From Nelumbo lutea (Eukaryota > Streptophyta > Magnoliopsida > Proteales > Nelumbonaceae): a stretch of 64,000 nucleotides of DNA. Location: the NCBI GenBank assembly GCA_022828595.1, contig JAKGHH010000001.1:73900401-73964400 (forward strand). The letters run 5' to 3'. Each line of letters starts with the position of its first letter. Within the stretch, counting starts at the first letter, position 1. This document shows, piece by piece, positions 46,750 to 57,400 of the stretch. Below the pieces are notes generated by a model that did no database searches, was not told the origin of the DNA, and saw only the letters and a program-made list of their open reading frames with translations. The position numbers and the translations under genes are program-made.

Positions 46750-47650
46750 GCTGGCGGCGTTAGTTTTTTGCTTCTGATTTCTGGTGGCTCCTGGGTGACT
46801 GCTTCAATGTCGTAGGTGAGGTTGAAGGGAGTTTCTCCTGTGGCGGTCTTCTCTATGGTTCGGTAAGCCCATAGGACGCTGGGTAGCTCGTTTGCCCACA
46901 GTCCTTTAGCTTAGTCTAGGCGTGCTTTGAGTCTGCAAAGAATAGCTCTGTTTGTGACCGCTGCTTGACCGTTTGCTTGAGGATGTGCGACCGAGGTGAA
47001 GTTCTGTCAGATCCCCATGTCTTAGCACCAGTTCTAGAATTTGATATCCTCGAACTGCTTGTCGTTGTTAGAAATTAGCACCCGAGGTAATCCGAAGCGG
47101 CATACGATGTTCTTCCAAAAGAAGTTCTAAACGTTTTGGGCTGTGATTGTTACAAGAGGTTCAGCTTCTACCCACTTGGTGAAATAATCCACTGCTACCA
47201 CTAAGAACTTCCTCTGGCCTATCGCTAGTGAAAATGGCCCAAGTATGTCGATGCACCATTGTGCGAAAGGCTACGGGCTAGTGAGGTATCTGAGGTCGGC
47301 AGCGAGCTGATGGTGGATGTTGGCATGCTTTTGGCATTTGTCACACTTTCTGACGAGCTCAATGGCGTCTGCTTTCATTGTTGACCAGTAGTATCCCTGT
47401 TGTAGTGCTTTTTGGGAGAGGGCCCTGCCCCCCAAGTGTCCACCGCACAGATCCTCATGAGTGTCGCGGAGTACAAGCTTGGCTTCGGTAGGCCGCATGC
47501 AGTGCAGGTAGGGGAGCGTGTAGGATCTTCGATACAATTGTTCGTCTATCATGACATATTTGACTGCCTCACGCTCTACCCTTCTGGTGGCATTGCGATC
47601 TGCAGAGAGAGTCCTATGTGGCAAGAAGCTCACGAGTGGGTCAATCCAGC
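46750..47650 (-). pseudogene. Integrase of the Tat-like Gypsy
   Basis: The minus strand shows the zinc-binding H-H-C-C module (about 47300-47480) in THEDLCGGHLGGRALSQKAL and VRKCDKCQKHA. The catalytic core begins after WCIDILGPF and contains VVAVDYFTKWVEAEPLV (about 47150-47220). The second acidic segment reads ISNNDKQF where ISDNGTQF is usual, so a key Asp is lost. Downstream [19 protein letters not shown] (about 46830-46900) is the post-core region. It meets the antisense ORF tail to tail near 46748. Confidence 0.8.
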
Positions 47651-48740
47651 TCAGCTCTGCTTGGCTAACTGGGACAAGGCGTCGGCCTCAGTGTTCTCCG
47701 ACCTTGGGATTTGCTTGATGAAGTATGACTGGAAGTTGGGCAGGGCCTCCTGCACTTTGGCTAAGTAAGCAATCATAGTCGGTTTGCGAGCTTTGTACTG
47801 TCCTATGACCTGATTGACCATGAGCTGGAAGTCACTGCAGATGATGATGTGCTTGGCTTTCATTTCTTTGGCTAGAGCTAGCCCAGCTATCAACGCTTCG
47901 TACTCCACTTCATTGTTGGATGCCACGAACTTGAAGCGCAGTGCGTACTCCAATTTTGTGCCACTTGGGTCGTGCATGACTATTCAGGCTCCGCTACCCT
48001 GCTGGTTCGAGGAGCTATCTACGTTAAGGATCCAGGGCTGCTCATTCCAGTTCGCGCTTGGCCTCACTAGGAGAGATGTCGTACTGGCTGCAACCTCATG
48101 GTGCTCAGACTCGACCGGCCTGGGAGCTTCAGGCTCGCCCAAATTGGGGGCCTTGTGCTCAACCGACCTGGGGACTTCAGAGCCGAAAGTGCATTCTACA
48201 ATGAAATCTGCTAAGGCTTGGGCTTTAATAGCAGTCTGCGGCTTGTATTGGAGATCGTACTCGTTGAGCTCAACGGACCACTTCTTCAGTCGACCAGAGA
48301 CCTCGGGCTTGAGTAAAACTTGCCTCAAAGGTTTGTCGGTGAGGACGATAATAGTGTGAGCTTGGAAGTATGGGCGGAGCTTTCGGGCTGCGATAACTAG
48401 TGCGTAGGCCAGTTTTTCTATCTCTGGGTATCTTGTCTCTACTCCCTATAGCACTTTACTAACATAGTAGATAGGTCGTTGGACCCGATCTACTTCTTTT
48501 ATTAGTACCGAACTGACCACTTCATCGCTGGCTGAGAGGTACAGCTCTAAAACATCGCCCTCTTCGGGTCAGGTTAAGACCGGTATACTAGCAAGTTATT
48601 TTTTGAGCTCGCCAAACGCGAACTAACAGTCTTGGGTCCATTCGAACCCTTTGCTTTTAATTGCCTTAAAGAAAGGCAGGCAGCGATCTGCCGATTTGGA
48701 CATGAAGCGGCTCAGGGCGGCTATTCGGCCATTCAGCCTC
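47651..48740 (-). pseudogene. RNase H region of the Tat-like Gypsy
   Basis: 48328-47984 reads the connection RLKKWSVELNEYDLQYKPQT and AIKAQALADFIVECTFGSE. RNase H starts at WILNVDSSSNQQGSGA, with the first acidic residue, and continues after a stop as FKFVASNNEVEYEALIAGLA and AKHIIICSDFQLMVNQVIGQ, then PRSENTEADALSQLA. The Asp/Glu/Asp/Asp set seems present. A stop at 47979 and frame changes above 48330 disable it. Confidence 0.82.
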
Positions 48741-49580
48741 TAAACCTCCTTCATTTTTTGGGGTGGTTGCATGTCTAAGATGGCCTTTATTTTGTCCGGG
48801 TTGGCCTCAATGCCACACCGATTCACGATGTACCCTAGGAATTTACCCGAGGTGACTCCAAAGGCACACTTGTTGGGGTTCAACTTCATATTGAATTTAC
48901 GCAAAATTTCAAAAACTAAATCCAAGTCTTGTATTAAGTCGCAAGAAAGCTGGGTTTTGACGACCATGTCGTCTACATAACATTCCACCTTTTCGCCAAT
49001 CAATGGCTCAAATAATTTATTTACAAGTCTTTGGAAGGTCGCCCTAACATTTTTTAATCCGAAGGGCATGACCTTGTAACTGTACAAGCCGAGCTCAATT
49101 ATGAAGGTAGTTTTCTCTTCATCGGTTGGGTCCATCCTGATCTGATTGTAGCCCGAGTAAGCATCTAGAAAGCTCAGCAACTCATGCCCCGAGGTCACGT
49201 CCACTAGGCAGTCAATCCTGGGGAGTGGGAAGCAATCCTTTGGGCAAGCTCGATTCAAGTCGGTGTAGTCGACGCACATGCGCAATTTACCGTTAGCCTT
49301 TTTTACTAGAACGGGGTTGGCCACCCAACTAGGTAATGGACTTCCCTGATAAAATTGGCTGCAAGGAGCTTCCCGACCTCCTCGTCGACTGCCCTCCACC
49401 GCTCCGGGGCTAGGTTGTGTTTCTTCTGTCTAACGGGCCTAACTACAGAATCAGTATTAAGCTTATGAGTTATGATGTTGGGGTCTATGCCGGGAATTTC
49501 TGTCGTGGACCAAGCAAAAACATTTCCTTGATGGAAGCACCAATCTGAAGTGTTCCCTTGAGGACGACGACGTAGCATTT
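48740..49580 (-). pseudogene. Reverse transcriptase of the Tat-like Gypsy
   Basis: The minus strand from 49578 reads the entry segment HNLAPERWRAVDEEVGKLLA, then after a frame change ANPVLVKKANGKLRMCVDYT, FLDAYSGYNQIRMDPTDEEK and PFGLKNVRATFQRLVNKLF. The catalytic motif is CYVDDMVVKTQ (YVDD intact, about 48965-48985), followed by FLGYIVNRCGIEANPDKIKA. Gypsy type. One frameshift lies near 49320-49390. Confidence 0.87.
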
Positions 49581-50256
49581 GTGATACTCAAGTTGGTCAC
49601 CTCGTGCTACCCCGATGCCAAAGTCCGAGGGGAACTTCATGGCCAAGTAGTAGGTGGACACCACAACCCGTAAAGCATGGGTAATTGGCCGACCTACTAT
49701 GGCATTGTACAGGGAGGGGGTTGCGACCACCAAGAAGTCATGGTTGAGCCTCACACTGCTAGGCCAGGTGTCGACTTCCACGGGTAATGTCACCCTTCCT
49801 AGGGGCCGAACTTCCTCTCTGTTGAAGCCCACCAGGGGAGTGTCTATGGGCTTTAAGTCGCTCTCCCAAAGCTGAAGTTTGTCGAAGGCCGCTTTGAAGA
49901 GGATGTCTGCCGAGCTGCCCGAATTAACAAGGACTCGCTTGACTTCGAAGTCATTGATCTTCACTTTTATGACGAGCGTGTCATCATGGGGGTAATGGAC
50001 CCCGCGTGCATCATCCTCTGTGAAGAAGATGGGGTCTTCTGTCCTTGGTCGCTTCGAAGGGTTCTGTCCTTCCCTGTCGGTCTCGCGAGCTGATGCGTGA
50101 GCTGCTATTGAGGTGCAGCCTGCCACAATGGAGCCTCCGACTATGACATGGATGATACCCCAGACCAGTCTCTCCTCGGGGGGGCTGCTTCTACGGTTGT
50201 TTCGCTTACCTGCTGGACTCGGGAGCGTCTCTACTTTGCTCCCCTTGTCGACCTGC

Positions 50257-50321
<65 letters not shown>

Positions 50322-50477
50322 TTGTACAAAATTTTGTAAATATCCGCGATGGATGAGTTCTTCTATCTCATCATGGAGGTTTTTACAACTTTCGGTACTA
50401 TGACCGTGATCTTTATGAAAATTGCAATACAAATTTTTATTTTGGGTGCTAGGGTCGGTCTTCAACGAGGTGGCCAC
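49485..50477 (-). pseudogene. Gag C-terminus and protease of the Tat-like Gypsy, with microsatellite
   Basis: Minus strand from 50477. YCNFHKDHGHSTESC is the Cys/His cluster at the gag C-terminus. It is followed by LIHRGYLQNFVQ, then poly-Asn changing to poly-Ile, encoded by an ATT/AAT microsatellite at 50258-50323. The aspartic protease reads VLVNSGSSADILFKAAF (about 49890-49950): Asn replaces the catalytic Asp of the usual DSGSSAD. The fold continues through VPLVGF-like and IVGRPITHALRVVVSTYYLA segments. The frame is open for 330 codons despite the loss of catalysis. Confidence 0.83.
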
Positions 50478-50479
50478 TT

Positions 50480-52130
50480 CACATATGGAGCGTCCTTGAT
50501 TGCCATGACGATCTTAGCCTGTTTTGTGTTGAGGGGCATGTAGTCCCTTTCTGCTACTAGGGTTCTGGCTCCCTCTTTCTTTTTTTTGGGCTATGTCCTT
50601 CTTCCTATTGTCGCCCTAGGACGGGGGTTCTGGCTCCCTCTTTCTTTTTTCTGGGGCCTGCTTGCCCTTCTAGTTGATCTCCTCCTTAGTCCCGATGAAC
50701 CGATCTGCGAGCTTAAGAAACTCGGTTACGGTTTTGGGTTGGTTGACAACTATGTGCTACTTGAATTCCTTATGGGTGATACCTCGCTTGGCTGCTGTGA
50801 GGTGAACTGTGGGATTCAGGTTGGGTATCTGCAAACAAGCATCATTGAACCGCTTGATGTAGCTCTGGATGGACTCCCCTTCCTTTTGCACTATGCCGAG
50901 GATGCTCTCCTGAGTTCGAGGGCATCTCTTGCTGGTGATAAAGTGGGAGGTGAAAACTTGCACGAACTGTGCCCAACTTGTTACCGAGCCGGGTGCGGGG
51001 TTTCGTACCAGGTGCGGGCCACTCCTTTGAAGGTAGTGGAAAAGGCCACACACATGCATGACTCGCTAGCCCGTGCCAGGTGCATCTGGGACTGGAAGGC
51101 GTCCACATGGTCATTTGGATCAAAAGACCCATCATACTTGTCTAGAGGAGGGAGCTTGAAATCCTTTGGCATGGGGACAACCAGGAGTTCTGGAGATAGC
51201 GGGGAAGAAACCGAGAGAAGGGGGTAGTTTTTACTTCAACTAAGCACATCTCCTCCTTTCCTTTGAGCTCGGGAGACGCTCTGGAAGTGGTTCGGCGAGC
51301 TCGCTGGCGTCTTCGCTGCTACTTTGCTGGTTCGGCGTTGGTGCTCGACGCCTCGGTGTTGCCGAGCTCGATAGGCTCGGACTGCTGGTGACGACTCTAG
51401 ACCGAAGGGCCTTGTCTGTAGCCCGCTGCTAGGACCTCAAATGGGTTTTCCGCTAACGGGAGCTCGAACTGTGAAGGTTGTGGTGACACGGGCTTTGTTG
51501 GGTGAGAGACCCCTGACCCGCCCACAGGCTGCGAGGCGGGTGCCGAGGGGGCAGCCGGCCTCTCTTTATTGCTATGGGAAGAGGCATGGCTCTTGGCTGG
51601 ATCCTGGACCTAGGAGGCTTCTCTTCGGTGAAGCCGCTCACTCCAGCGGGTGGGCTTGGCCTACTTCGTGGCCGGGTGCCGAGGGGGAAGCGACATCTGG
51701 GCCTGAGGCAGAGAGGGAAATTGCTACTGGTACTGGTACTGGGAAACCTGGTGCAACACTTGCTGTTGGTAGAGTTGAAACTGTTGGAACTATTGCATCT
51801 GAGCCTGCATGGCCCGCACACATTGCATTAAGTCTTCCAGTTGGTTCTGGTTGGCCGTTGGGGGCACAACCGAGGGTTCAACAGAGGTTGCTCCTATTGT
51901 AGAAGGGAGTGGGGCAATGGCGGGTGCCACTGTAAGAGGCACATTCAAACTGGGGACTCCGTCCATGGTGAGGGGGACGATAAACTGTCCAGTGTAGACA
52001 GTAGGAAGTTGGGGCTGCTCTCCAGAAGCGTTCTAGTTGTTGCCATGTCCAGCATTGCTGGAAGAAGCCATGAAGAATGCTAAGTTTTTGGAAGAAAGTG
52101 CTGTAAAAGCTTGGAGGAAGGCTTTTAGTA
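50480..52130 (-). pseudogene. gag: Gag of the Tat-like Gypsy
   Basis: The core gag segment on the minus strand is FKLPPLDKYDGSFDPNDHVD and AFQSQMHLARASESCMCVAF (50981-51172), followed after a frame change by SWAQFVQVFTSHFITSKRCP and ESIQSYIKRFNDACLQIPNL (50757-51000). The part nearer the primer-binding site (51200-52070) is Gln/Pro/Ala/Ser rich and open in several frames. A short duplication of GTTCTGGCTCCCTCTTTCTT lies at 50563 and 50627. Confidence 0.75.
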
Positions 52131-52132
52131 GC

Positions 52133-52152
52133 GTTTCCCAAAGACGACGCCA
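52133..52152 (-). other. Primer-binding site of the Tat-like Gypsy
   Basis: The minus strand reads TGGCGTCGTCTTTGGGAAAC two bases inside the 5' LTR. This closely resembles the TGGCGCCGTCTGTGGGAA primer sites common in plant Tat-type Gypsy elements. Confidence 0.75.
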
Positions 52153-52154
52153 AA

Positions 52155-53072
52155 TGATGTGGCACGATCTGGACACTCCTAGCTGGCTATTGACTAGCTC
52201 CTTGTTGGCAACGAACGACACCTGAGAAGATGAAGAAGAAGGATTCCCGGGGATTTGCCCGGCGGGAATACTCTGAAGCTTAAGTTAGAACGCTGGGGAG
52301 CAAGGAGAGAGAGAGTATAAAAGGCTAAGAGTGTAGATCGAGCTAGATCACTATGTTTCAAGATTATCTTGTGAGCGAATAAGAGTGCAAGTTCAGATCT
52401 AAATCTCAAAGAGCCTGTCTCTCCGCTTTAAGGGCTTTTATAGGGGTGTTCTTGTCAAATCCAGCGTAACTGCCATTGGGCTCCTGTTGTAGCCGTTACC
52501 TGCCAGGGCTGCGCAGGTGATCGTTACAATGCACTGCCTGCGTGGTTGAGTGACACGTCTCGAAAGGGACAGGCACGCCACCATCTGTTGAGAGACATGG
52601 GGCAGACTGTCAATCGGGCAGGGACTGTGCCGTCAGTTGAGAGACGTGGCACAGTCTGACGAGTACGGTATCATCAGATGGAAGCTTCCTGAGAGCGCCG
52701 CATCATAGTCACAAGTTACTTCGTAGCGGGCCATCCTTTCCACGAGCTACCTTGTAGCAAGCCCTTAGGGGTACTTCGAGGTGACCCTCATCAAGGTTGG
52801 TCTTTGGGGCAGTTCTTCTGCCTAGGTGCTGAGCAAACTGGTTTCCCTAGCTTGCGAACTGAAATAATATTGAAGTATTCCTTTCTCAGTAGCTCAGGGG
52901 ATCCGGAGTTCGCATTGTAGCGAGCTCCCCCTACAGAGAGCTATGATGTAGCAAGCTGTTCTACAGACTTGTTACTTGGTCGCAGTCAAGCCAGGCTGCT
53001 GAGCTGTTGCTCGTGCTGTGTTAGGTTCACATGTCGTCATCTTAGTAGGTTGGGTCAAATCATCCTCCATTA
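52155..53072 (-). repeat. 5' LTR of the Tat-like Gypsy (918 bp)
   Basis: In plus-strand terms it begins TGATGTGGCACG and ends CTCCATTA. The terminal CA has mutated to TA. It is followed by the target duplication GGTTT. Confidence 0.92.
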
Positions 53073-53275
53073 GGTTTTACCTCCAAAACCAATAACTCTT
53101 CTCTTTTAGTTTTTATAGCCGTCAATTTCTCCTCTTCTTCATGAACTTGTTTCCTTTTATTTTCCAATGCATCGGTAGATTTATTAATATTTGGCTTCCT
53201 GTTGTTGATCTCTTCTTTCTCTTTATATAAATGAATCTTCTCCATTGGAGAAGATAATGAACAATACAAAGTGTA
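53073..53275 (-). pseudogene. Captured CRWN/NMCP gene fragment, 5' part
   Basis: Continues the fragment at 42040-43434 on the other side of the Gypsy insertion. The minus strand reads EKIHLYKEKEEINNRKPNIN, then STDALENKRKQVHEEEEKL and REELLVLEVK, typical CRWN rod sequence. It ends at the GGTTT target duplication. Removing the Gypsy and one duplication gives LEVK-PKEEIDS in one frame, so the captured piece was contiguous before the insertion. It begins about 125 bases inside the right terminal repeat. Confidence 0.8.
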
Positions 53276-53399
53276 AAAAACAAACTAAGATAATTTCATA
53301 AATTAAAAAAAATGATAAAATAAATTAGAGAAGGGTAGTTTGGGCATTTGGAAAACTTTAAATAGTTGGATGAGAATCTTTTTTGAAGTTAACTGATGG

Positions 53400-53523
53400 A
53401 GTGCTAATGGAGGGGGGGTCTTTGTCTAACGGATAAAGTCCAAGGGGGTCTTTGTCGCAAATTGAAGTTAAGGGGGTCTTTGTCACCGACCCCATAATAT
53501 AAGGGGGTCTTTATAATTCACCC
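53400..53523. repeat. Right terminal inverted repeat of the Mutator-type element
   Basis: Contains three AAGGGGGTCTTTGTC-like words and ends GGGGGTCTTTATAATTCACCC. It pairs inversely with 41332-41455. Confidence 0.7.
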
Positions 53524-53532
53524 ATTATATTA

Positions 53533-55677
53533 TTAAAATCTTAATTATATGATTTAATGAAAGAGAACAATATTTAACATCTAAAATATAGGAGTTAAAT
53601 GAGAAGGAATTGAATGAAGTGAAAAGTTATAGTTCAAATTACATATTTTACCTTTATTGCAAAAGTAGGGGTATTTTAGTAAAAAGTTAATAAGTGAATG
53701 GAGTTAAATAAAGCACTTAATGAGAATGAATTGAATGAAGTAAAATGTAATAATTCAAATTATGTTTTTTTGCCCTCACAATGAGGGGGATTAAATTTAA
53801 ATGTAGAGATATTTTAGTTAAATAAAGGTCCACAAAATTTAGTGTTATTTGACAAGTCTTTTTTGAAAAATATTCTAGAAGTAACAGCTAAAAGAATAGG
53901 GGATGTTTTGCTAATCTTTCTAAAGGATCTTTTAGGCTTTCAAAGCTTGGAAGACCAATAGTGAACTTTTCCTGTTTGGCAAACAAAAGACAAAAAGCAA
54001 AAAAAGATATCCCCCCGAAAAGCTCAAAATTGTCCAGAAGCTTCATTTGAAGCTTTTGGTCTTATCGAGCTTATGGGATCTCGATAGGGGTCATTCGAAA
54101 AACCTTCATTTCACTCTCACATTCTGCTCAAAGCGCATAGGCCTCCTAAACGAACGAATATCGACACCAGGTATGGTCGTATGGAGCACTCCTTCCTCTT
54201 CTTCCTTCCTACTTTTTCTTCGTTTTTTTTTTTTTTCTTTCTTCTTTGATCTGAATCTCTATTCGTATCTCTATTTTTTAGATTGATCACTATTGCTTCA
54301 GGATTCTCACTTTAGCATTCTTCGTGCATTTTCCTGTTCATTAAAGTTTCTAGGTTTCTAGTCGCCAAAGTCATCAAGCGATCGAGAATATCATTTCATT
54401 TTACAAGATCTAATCATTGTGTGTACAGTCCAAGGTGAAAAATTAGAGTTGTCACTGGTTACCTAGAATAATCCAACTACAAAACTCGTAGTTATTAGAT
54501 TTTTTAAAATTTATTATTTTCATGTTTTATTTTATGATTCCATTGTTCGTTTTGTAGATTGCATTTGAATCAAGCAGCCACTTGATTATTCCTTTCACCA
54601 GGTATGTCATTTCTTTTTCTTGTTTTGATATATGAAATAGTTATTATTCGAATAACCCAACAAATTAGAGTTGTCACCTCGCCTCTTCTTCTCTGTGTCT
54701 TTGTGTTATGCGGATTTAACCACCATTCCTGAATTGGTGGTACAGAGTAAATGATCTTGTGAATAGTTAAAGCCTTTGGGTTTTCTCAACAAAAGACAAA
54801 GCTGAACAACGGAAATAGGACTTGACCACTTCTCTAGTGAATGAATCTGCTAGCTCATTTGTTAACTTTCTTTTCACTAAAGTGAATGGAAGAGGGGTCA
54901 ATTGCTAAAACTTTGAAAGCCAGAACAAATTGGAATGATGGGCTGTGAATTCACATTTCATGGTAATTGTATTTTTCTTTTTTTTAATCAGCATGTCGTG
55001 GTAATTGTTGCAAGAAATTTTTGCATAAAATTGAAAGCCATCCAAATTGTTGAAACGACAGAAACATTTATTTCTGTATGACTGTATCTGATTGAGTTGC
55101 ATATGTTTTGTTATGGTGTCATCATCATCTCTAGACAGGAAACTCTCTAAAATTAAAACGGGAATGCTTTTATAAAGGAACTTGAATTCAAGAACAAACA
55201 AGCAATTGGTGGGCTTCCATAAGGACAATCTAGTAATAGATTGACAATATGTGCCTCAAATAGCCCATTTTCATAAGAATTCATTGAATTAGAACTATAT
55301 TTTAAGTTTCCTCCTATTGGCTTCACTTCTTCATAATTAACTCCCACTATTAATAGTTGTTAGATCCATTTAGCTTTTATAATTTAACTAACATCATTAT
55401 CTCATAAAAAGTATATGTTGTTGACAAGGTCTGTACCTAGTTAGGTGGGTAGTAAAATGGCAGGGAAGTACCTTGGTTGTAGCTTATCTAGATTCACACC
55501 AAATTGGCAGAATGTTTAGCCACAGAAAAGTATTTAATTGAAATGATTATGAGCTATTGATAGTTCTTTGCAACTATACAAATAGTTCCATTTGGTTAGT
55601 GTTCCCCCTAATGATTTTTGAATTGGTGAGGGATAAAGAAAGTCAAGTGATAGTTCTTTGCAGTTCTACAAAATACA
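53533..55677. other. Intergenic region, no gene recognised
   Basis: Contains a two-copy imperfect repeat with a period near 110 bases (GGAGTTAAAT..GAATTGAATGAAGT at 53589 and 53699). A T/C-rich block lies at 54185-54290. The remainder is AT-rich. The open frame at 54905-55228 (minus) has no recognisable content. Confidence 0.5.
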
Positions 55678-55682
55678 AGGTG

Positions 55683-55937
55683 TGTTAAAAAAATAAAAGA
55701 TGGTTAACACAATGAAAAGAATAGTAACAAGACAACGAAATTAGCAGAAAGGGCATATCTGTATTCACTGCATAACCATCATTTAAATAGCAAGAAAACA
55801 TAACAAACTATCAGAGATTCTAGTACCAAACACTCCTGATATGACTCCTACAAAATAGCAAATACAACCCAACTGAAAGGACTAAGTCATTATTTGACTA
55901 ACTCAACAGTAAATAGTTTCTAAATTAATCTTTAACA
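55683..55937 (-). repeat. 3' LTR of Copia C (255 bp)
   Basis: In plus-strand terms it begins TGTTAAAAAAATAAAAG and ends AATCTTTAACA. The adjacent CCCTCCCTTAATG (55938-55950) is the polypurine tract AAGGGAGGG on the minus strand. Confidence 0.93.
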
Positions 55938-55944
55938 CCCTCCC

Positions 55945-57400
55945 TTAATGTAGAAATTTAACAACACCTAAAAGATCTCTTAAATCCATGAATTTTTTTA
56001 GTGGAAGTGGCTTGGTGAATACATCTGCAACTTGATCATTGGTACTGCAATATTCCATCTTGATGTCTCCTTTTGCAACTAGCTCTTTTATGAAATGATG
56101 GCGTGTCTCAATATGCCTTGTTCTACTATGGTAGACTTGATTCTTTGTCATAGCAATTGTGGATTGATTGTCACAATAAATAGTAGTCGCCTCCACTTGA
56201 GTTTGCTTCATATCATCCGGGATTCTTCGCAACCAAACTCCTTGACAAGCTGCTGCTGTTACTGCCATATATTCAACTTCTGAGGATGATAAAGTTGTAG
56301 ATGATTGTTTTTTTGAGCTCCAAGAAATAACTCCGTTGCCCATAGTGAAAACATAACCTGTAGTACTCTTCCGATCATCAATGCAGCCTCCCCAATCACT
56401 GTCAGAAAAACCATACAACTTGAAGTTGTTATTGTGCTTGTACCATATCCCAAATGAACTTGTTCCTTTCAAGTATCTAAGAATTCGTTTGGCAGCCCCC
56501 AAGTGATACTTGGACTTTGCATAAACCTGGACAAGAGACTTGTTGTTTGCGAAATATCCGGTTTTCTATTCGTGAAATATAATAGACTGCCAACAAGGCT
56601 TCGATAAAGCTGAACATCAACTTTTTCTCCTCCATCATCCTAGCTGAACTTTTGATTAGTGCACATGGGAGTACTTACAAGATTGCAATCTTTTAAGCTA
56701 AACCTTGTAAGAAGATCATTGACATATTTTTCTTGTGTCATAAAAATCTTATTATCACATTGCTTAATTTTCAGCCCCAAAAAGAAATTCATCACCCCCA
56801 AATCAGTCATATCAAACTCATCTATCATCAGTTGCTTAAACTCATTCAATAAAGCATCACAATTACTTGTATAAATCAGGTCATCAACATAAAGACAAAC
56901 AATGAGAGTATCACATGTACCTCTGGCTTTGACGTACAAGGTTGGTTCACTTGGGCTTCTTTGAAATCCATTCTTACTGAAATGTCCATCAGTTCTCCCA
57001 TACCAAGCACGAGGTGCTTGTTTTAAGCCGTAAAAGGGCTTTTCTCAAACGGTACACTTTATCTTCATGGCCTGCAATCTCATAGCCTTTCGGTTGTCGT
57101 ACGTACACTTCTTCTTCTAAGATTCTGTTTAAGAATGCTGACTTCACATCAAACTGGTAAACTTTCTAGTGAAAATGAGCAGCAATAGATAAAATAGTTC
57201 GTATAGTATCAAACCTTGCTACTGGAGAGAAGGTTTCTTCAAAGTTTATACCCTCTCGCTGCATGTACCCAAGTGCAACAAGCCTTGTTTTATACTTTTG
57301 AACAGAACCATCAGCCTGGTACTTGATCTTATAGACTAATTTCAGCCCAACGACCATCTGGAATGTCAAGTAGCTCTCATGTCTTGTTTCTTTCTAAGGC
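55945..57400 (-). pseudogene. Copia C reverse transcriptase and RNase H
   Basis: The minus strand shows [20 protein letters not shown] and [20 protein letters not shown] (57166-57369), then the catalytic CLYVDDLIYTSN (about 56870-56905, YVDD intact), TDLGVMNFFLGLKIKQ and QEKYVNDLLTRFSLKDCN. RNase H is one clean frame of 185 codons (56502-55945), with SDSDWGGCIDDRKSTTGYVF, SSSEVEYMAVTAAACQGVWL, YCDNQSTIAMTKNQVYHSRT and DVFTKPLPLKKF. Frame breaks lie between the pieces (about 57020-57170 and 56510-56640). Confidence 0.87.

Larger units (their letters stand above)
43430..53077 (-). mobile_element. Gypsy element of Tat-like layout with antisense ORF (9.6 kb)
   Basis: The element is 43435-53072 and its flanks are GGTTT on both sides (43430-43434, 53073-53077). 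LTRs of 917 and 918 bp resemble each other at roughly 92 percent of compared sites by eye. On the minus strand: 5' LTR, primer-binding site, gag, protease, reverse transcriptase, RNase H, integrase. An ORF in the opposite direction fills the space between integrase and the 3' LTR. This order (RT before integrase) is Gypsy, and an extra ORF at this place, sense or antisense, is a known trait of the Tat lineage. All frames are interrupted. Confidence 0.93.
41323..53532 (-). mobile_element. Mutator-type (Pack-MULE-like) element carrying a CRWN gene fragment
   Basis: The element is 41332-53523. The left end GGGTAAATTACAAAGCCCC and the reversed right end GGGTGAATTATAAAGACCCCC start similar terminal regions of about 120 bp, both rich in ACAAAGACCCCC-like words. 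Flanks TTTATATTA and ATTATATTA match at eight of nine positions; a 9-bp duplication is the Mutator signature. No transposase was found. Inside lie CRWN-like coding sequence on the minus strand, a hAT element (41544-41941) and the 9.6-kb Gypsy element (43435-53072). Without those two insertions it would be about 2.2 kb. Confidence 0.78.

Noticed and set aside
47814..48359. Plus-strand frame of 181 residues
   Set aside because: Antisense shadow of the Gypsy RNase H region.
51441..51902. Plus-strand frame of 153 residues in the Gypsy
   Set aside because: Shadow of the Gln/Pro-rich gag region on the minus strand; not part of the antisense ORF, which ends at 46746.
41332..53523. Reading the flanking termini as a hAT element with 8-bp duplication
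   Set aside because: The 8-base core TTATATTA does match, but the long, internally repetitive inverted termini starting GGG fit Mutator-type elements better; kept as the alternative.
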